Below are positions 60,860 to 64,000 of a DNA stretch of 64,000 nucleotides, piece after piece. The stretch spans positions 44,010,559 through 44,074,558 of the forward strand of contig CM053327.1 in assembly GCA_028583605.1 (NCBI GenBank), given 5' to 3'. This DNA is from Dastarcus helophoroides. Lineage: Eukaryota; Arthropoda; Insecta; Coleoptera; Bothrideridae. Both the position numbers and the translations under genes were made by a program. The notes under the pieces were generated by a model. That model was given only the letters and a program-made list of their open reading frames with translations. It was not told where the DNA came from and searched no databases. The stretch's first letter is position 1; each line of letters starts with the position of its first letter.

Positions 60860-63057
60860 TCCTTTTTCTTCTTCTCCTTCTGATTAACCATTAACCATCT
60901 ATTTTTGTTTCTGCTTTTTTTCTTTCTTTGATTCTTTTTCAGCTTTTCGTTTTCTATTTCTTCTGCGTCTTGTTTCGCTTCTTCTTCCGTTCCCTCTACT
61001 TCTGTTCTTCTCCCTCTTCTACTACTTCATCTTCTGGTTCTTTCTCTTTTTCTTGATCTTCTTTCACCTCTTCTTCCTTTTTTTCTTCTTCTTCTTTTTT
61101 TCTTCTTCTTCCTCTCTCCCTTGTTTCCTTTTCCTCATATTCTTTCTCCTCTTCTTTTTCTGCTTAGCCGTCGTCTTCCTTTTCATTTATTTCTATTTTT
61201 GCCTCCTCCTGGGTTTCCTCCTTTTCTTCCTTCTTCTGGCTCCTCTTCTTCCTTCCCCTCTTCCTCTTCTTCTGCCTTATGTTCTTTCTCTTCTTCCTTC
61301 TTCTCCTCTTCTTCCTCTTATTCTTACTCTTCTTCCTCGTTTTCATCATCTTCTTCCTCTTTTTCTGCCTTTTATTCTTTCTCTTCCTCCTCTTCTTCTT
61401 CCTCTTCCTCCTCTTCCTCATATTCTTACTCTTCTTCCTCTTCTTCCTATTATTTCTCTTCTTATTCTTCTTCTTTATCTTTTTCTGTCTCCTATTCTTA
61501 CTCTTCTTCCTCCTTTTCTTCCTCTTCTTTTTTCCCTCTTCTTCTTGACCCTTCTTCCTTTTCTTCTTCTTCTTATTCCTCCCCCATCTCTTCATTATTT
61601 CTCTTTTCTTCTTCCTTGTTCCCTTCTTCCTCTTCTTCTTCTTCCTCCTCGTCCCTTTACCTTCCTCCTATTCATACTCTTCTTCTGCCTTCTGCCCTTT
61701 CTCTTCTTCCTTCTCCTCTTCTTCCTCGTCTTCATCTTCTTCTTCCGTTTCTTCTTCTTCCTCCTCTTCTTCCTCCTCTTCCTCCTCTTCTTCTTCCTCT
61801 TCTTCATCCTCTTCTTATTCTTCTTCCTCTTCTTCTGCCTCCTATTCTTACTCTTCTTCCTCCTATTCTTCCTTTTCTTTTTTTCCTCTTCTTCTTGCCC
61901 CTTCTTCCTTTTCTTCTTCCTCTCCCTTCTCTTTATCCTTTCTCTTTTCTTCTTTCTTGTCCTCCTCTTCTTCTTTCTCCTCCTCTTCCCCTTACCTTCC
62001 TCCTATTCATACTCTTCTTCTGCCTTCTGCCCTTTCTCTTCTTCCTTCTCCTCTTCTTCCTCTTCCTCTTATTCTTACTCTTACTCTTTTTCCTCGTCTT
62101 CATCTTCTTCTTCTTCTCCTTTTTCTGCCTTTTATTCTTCCTCTTCCTTCTCTTCTTCTTCCTCCTCTTCTTCCTCTTTCTCCCCTTCATCCTCTTCTTT
62201 CTCTTTTTCTGCCTTCTATTCTTCCTCTTCTTCTTTCTCTTCCTCCTCTTCTTCCTCTTCCTTCTCTTCATTCTCTTTTTCTGCCTTCTATTCTTACTCT
62301 TCTTCCCCCTATTCTTCCGTCTCCTATTCTTACTCTTCTTTCTCCTATTCTTCCTCTTCTTTTTTCCCTCTTCTTCTTGCCCCTTCATCCTTTCCCTTTT
62401 CTTCTTCCTTGTCCTCTTCTTTTTCTTTCTCCTCCTCTTCCCCTTACCTTCCTCCTCTTGTTCTGTCTTCTGCCCTTTCTCTTCTTCCTTCTCCTCTTCT
62501 TTTTCCTCTTCCTCTAATTTTTACTCTTCTTCCTCTTCTTCCTCTTTTTCTGCCTTCTATTCTTCCTCTTCTTCCTCTTCCTTCTCTTCTTCTTCCTCTT
62601 CCTCCTCTTCTTCTTTCTCTTCCTCCTCTTCTTCCTCTTTTTCTGCCTTCTTTTCTTTCTCTTCTTCTTCCTCTTCCTCCTCTTTTTCTTCCTCTTCCTC
62701 CTCTTCTTCTTCCTCTTCCTCCTTTTCATCCTCTTCTTATTCTTCTTCCTCTTCTTATTCTTCTTCTCCTTCTTCTGCCTCCTATTCTTACTCTTCTTTC
62801 TCCTATTCTTCCTCTTCCTTTTCCCTCTTCTTCTTGCCCCTTCTTCCTTTTCTTCTTCTTCCTTTCTCTTTTCTTCTTCCTTGTCCTCTTCTTCTTCTTC
62901 CTCTTCTTCTGCTTCCTATTCTTCTTCTTTTTCCTCCTCTTCCCCTTACCTTCCTCCTATTTATACTCTTCTTCTTCCTCCTATTCTTCCTCTTTTTATT
63001 ATTCCTCCTCTTCTTCCCCTTTTCTCTGTTCTTCGTCTTCTTCTTCCTATATTTTTT
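60860..63057 (+). repeat. Long polypyrimidine (CT) tract, second copy, 2.2 kb
   Basis: This is a second long CT tract with the same less-simple leading window as 56930-57110, the macrosatellite-type 5' boundary (CATTTATTTCTATTTTTGCC at about 61183-61203, then CTCCTGGGTTTCCTCC) and the same 3' boundary (TTTTTTCGTACTCATAGTGG at 63051). Frames up to 685 codons are composition artefacts. It ends about 460 bp before the PDZ3 exon. Confidence 0.92.
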
Positions 63058-63521
63058 CGTACTCATAGTGGTGCATTTAGTAATTCCGAACGGCTGCGTC
63101 CAAATTCTTAAACTTCTAGGCCAGGACATTTTACAAATGTCCATATTTTATCTTCCTTGTGTTTGTAGTCGTACGTAGTAGATTGATATGTATGACTACA
63201 TTAAAGTTACAAAATCGAAAGTTTCTCGCCATTTGCAGGGAGTTACCACAAATTGAAAAATAAAACGAATTTGTTTATAATAGACTATGAAGATTAAAAT
63301 ATTGTCAATTTTGGTTCATTAAAAGTTGCAATGTCAGTAATTGGCTGCAAATTTTTAGTATGTATGATGACAAAAATAGCGAGAGCGTACGGTTGAGTCG
63401 ATTTCTTCGATTCCCGAAAACGCGATGAATTTTACACTTTGATCTCTGACCGACTGAAAGTGTTCACGTTTTGGGTAATTCATAACGAGAATTAAGTAAT
63501 ATTTTTCGTCGTTTGTTACAG
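63058..63521 (+). other. dlg1: End of the giant dlg1 intron and PDZ3 acceptor
   Basis: The first ~120 bp repeats 59043-59170. The last part is ordinary intron ending in TTTCGTCGTTTGTTACAG, a good 3' splice site with its AG at 63520-63521. Confidence 0.75.
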
Positions 63522-63735
63522 AGAAGTCCGTACTGTGGTGCTACATAAGGGCGGTTCCGGTTTGGGATTCAACATAGTGGGCGGCGAAGATGGAGAAGGT
63601 ATCTTCATATCGTTTATTTTGGCTGGAGGGCCCGCCGATCTTTGCGGTGAATTGCGACGTGGAGACCAAATACTTAGCGTTAACGGCGTTAATTTGCGAA
63701 ATGCCACACATGAAGAAGCAGCTCAAGCCCTTAAG
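63522..63735 (+). CDS. dlg1: discs large (dlg1) exon: most of PDZ3
   Basis: This 214-nt exon begins with A, completing the codon AG|A from 6837, then encodes [11 protein letters not shown], the carboxylate-binding loop [47 protein letters not shown] and the alpha-B helix [11 protein letters not shown]. This is textbook PDZ3 of Dlg/PSD-95: GLGF motif intact, His at the first alpha-B position (class I, S/T-X-V ligands), and a GDQILSVNG turn. A Cys sits in [10 protein letters not shown] where the family commonly has Ser. The donor GTGTGT (63736-63741) follows AAG, leaving phase 0; the last PDZ3 strand, SH3 and guanylate-kinase-like domains must be downstream of the window. MAGUK scaffolds act at the cell cortex in junctions and synapses. 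Identification is near certain from the motif series. Confidence 0.95.
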
Positions 63736-64000
63736 GTGTGTATTGTCTTTAAATGAATTAATTTCTCAATGTTCGTCCATCTTTTTGCAAATTTAGTTTT
63801 CAATAACCGACTTCCTCTTCTTCCTTTTTTCTTCCTATTTCTATTCCTATTCCTCTTCCTCCTTCTCTTCTTTTGTCCCTCTTCTTCTGCCTTCTCTTCT
63901 TTCTCCTCCTCCTAGTCTTCCTCCTTCTCTTCTTTTGTCCCTCTTCTTCTGCCTTCTCTTCTTCCTTTTTTCTTCCTATTCCTTTTCCTCCCCCTCTTCT
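63736..64000 (+). other. dlg1: Next dlg1 intron, beginning, again polypyrimidine-rich
   Basis: After the donor and ~70 bp of ordinary sequence, the + strand again becomes almost pure C/T (from about 63807), with TTCTTTTGTCCCTCTTCTTC repeated at about 63867 and 63928. It continues beyond the window. Confidence 0.75.

Noticed and set aside
57287..63178. Open frames of 480-685 codons in the CT tracts (Ser/Phe/Leu/Pro-rich on +, Lys/Arg/Glu-rich on -)
   Set aside because: C/T-only DNA cannot spell stop codons on the + strand, and several overlapping frames are open at once. There are no domains and no splice context.

Overview
This is eukaryotic, AT-rich, non-coding-dominated DNA from an animal, most likely an insect. 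It is not bacterial: none of the computed ORFs forms a conserved gene by itself, and the only convincing coding sequence is three short exons with GT/AG splice sites. All three lie on the + strand and belong to one gene, the MAGUK scaffold discs large (dlg1). They are the end of PDZ2 (439-585), the PDZ2-PDZ3 linker (6735 or 6743 to 6837) and most of PDZ3 (63522-63735). A codon split AG|A joins the linker exon to the PDZ3 exon in frame, so 6838-63521 reads as one intron of 56,684 bp. The species cannot be named from this window.

Layout. 586-6734 is an intron holding a 4.6 kb array of degenerate TTAAAC/CCTAAA-type hexamers. A long fold-back element with Penelope-like features and a hammerhead-ribozyme-like motif (3451-4003) interrupts it. 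The giant intron then carries, in order: a ~125-bp satellite in + orientation (8219-16945), split by a 946-bp hAT-like insertion with an 8-bp target duplication; the same satellite inverted (20600-27560), containing a 364-bp higher-order repeat whose variants follow an ABCD-ABBCD pattern; an AAATTT-rich 348-bp satellite (27725-33217); a GC-richer island (33346-33965); a ~173-bp GC-richer satellite (35410-36850); a 19-bp minisatellite of about 108 copies (38557-40613); more Penelope-like fragments; a composite relative of the 125-bp satellite (42680-47560); a 198-bp satellite (47790-48615); and pyrimidine-rich blocks with constant ends (52220-59042 and 60860-63057).

How it fits together. The window is a small amount of conserved MAGUK coding sequence spread over a very large, repeat-filled transcription unit. 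At least six unrelated tandem-repeat families sit inside it, several with two levels of higher-order organisation, plus two kinds of transposon. The most notable points are the nested higher-order satellites, the hammerhead-like motif recurring in dispersed fold-back copies, the polypyrimidine blocks on the sense strand just upstream of the PDZ3 exon, and a candidate recursive splice site at 6587/6588.

Limits: identities, periods and copy numbers were read by eye. Long ORFs in the minisatellite and pyrimidine blocks are composition artefacts and are not annotated as genes.
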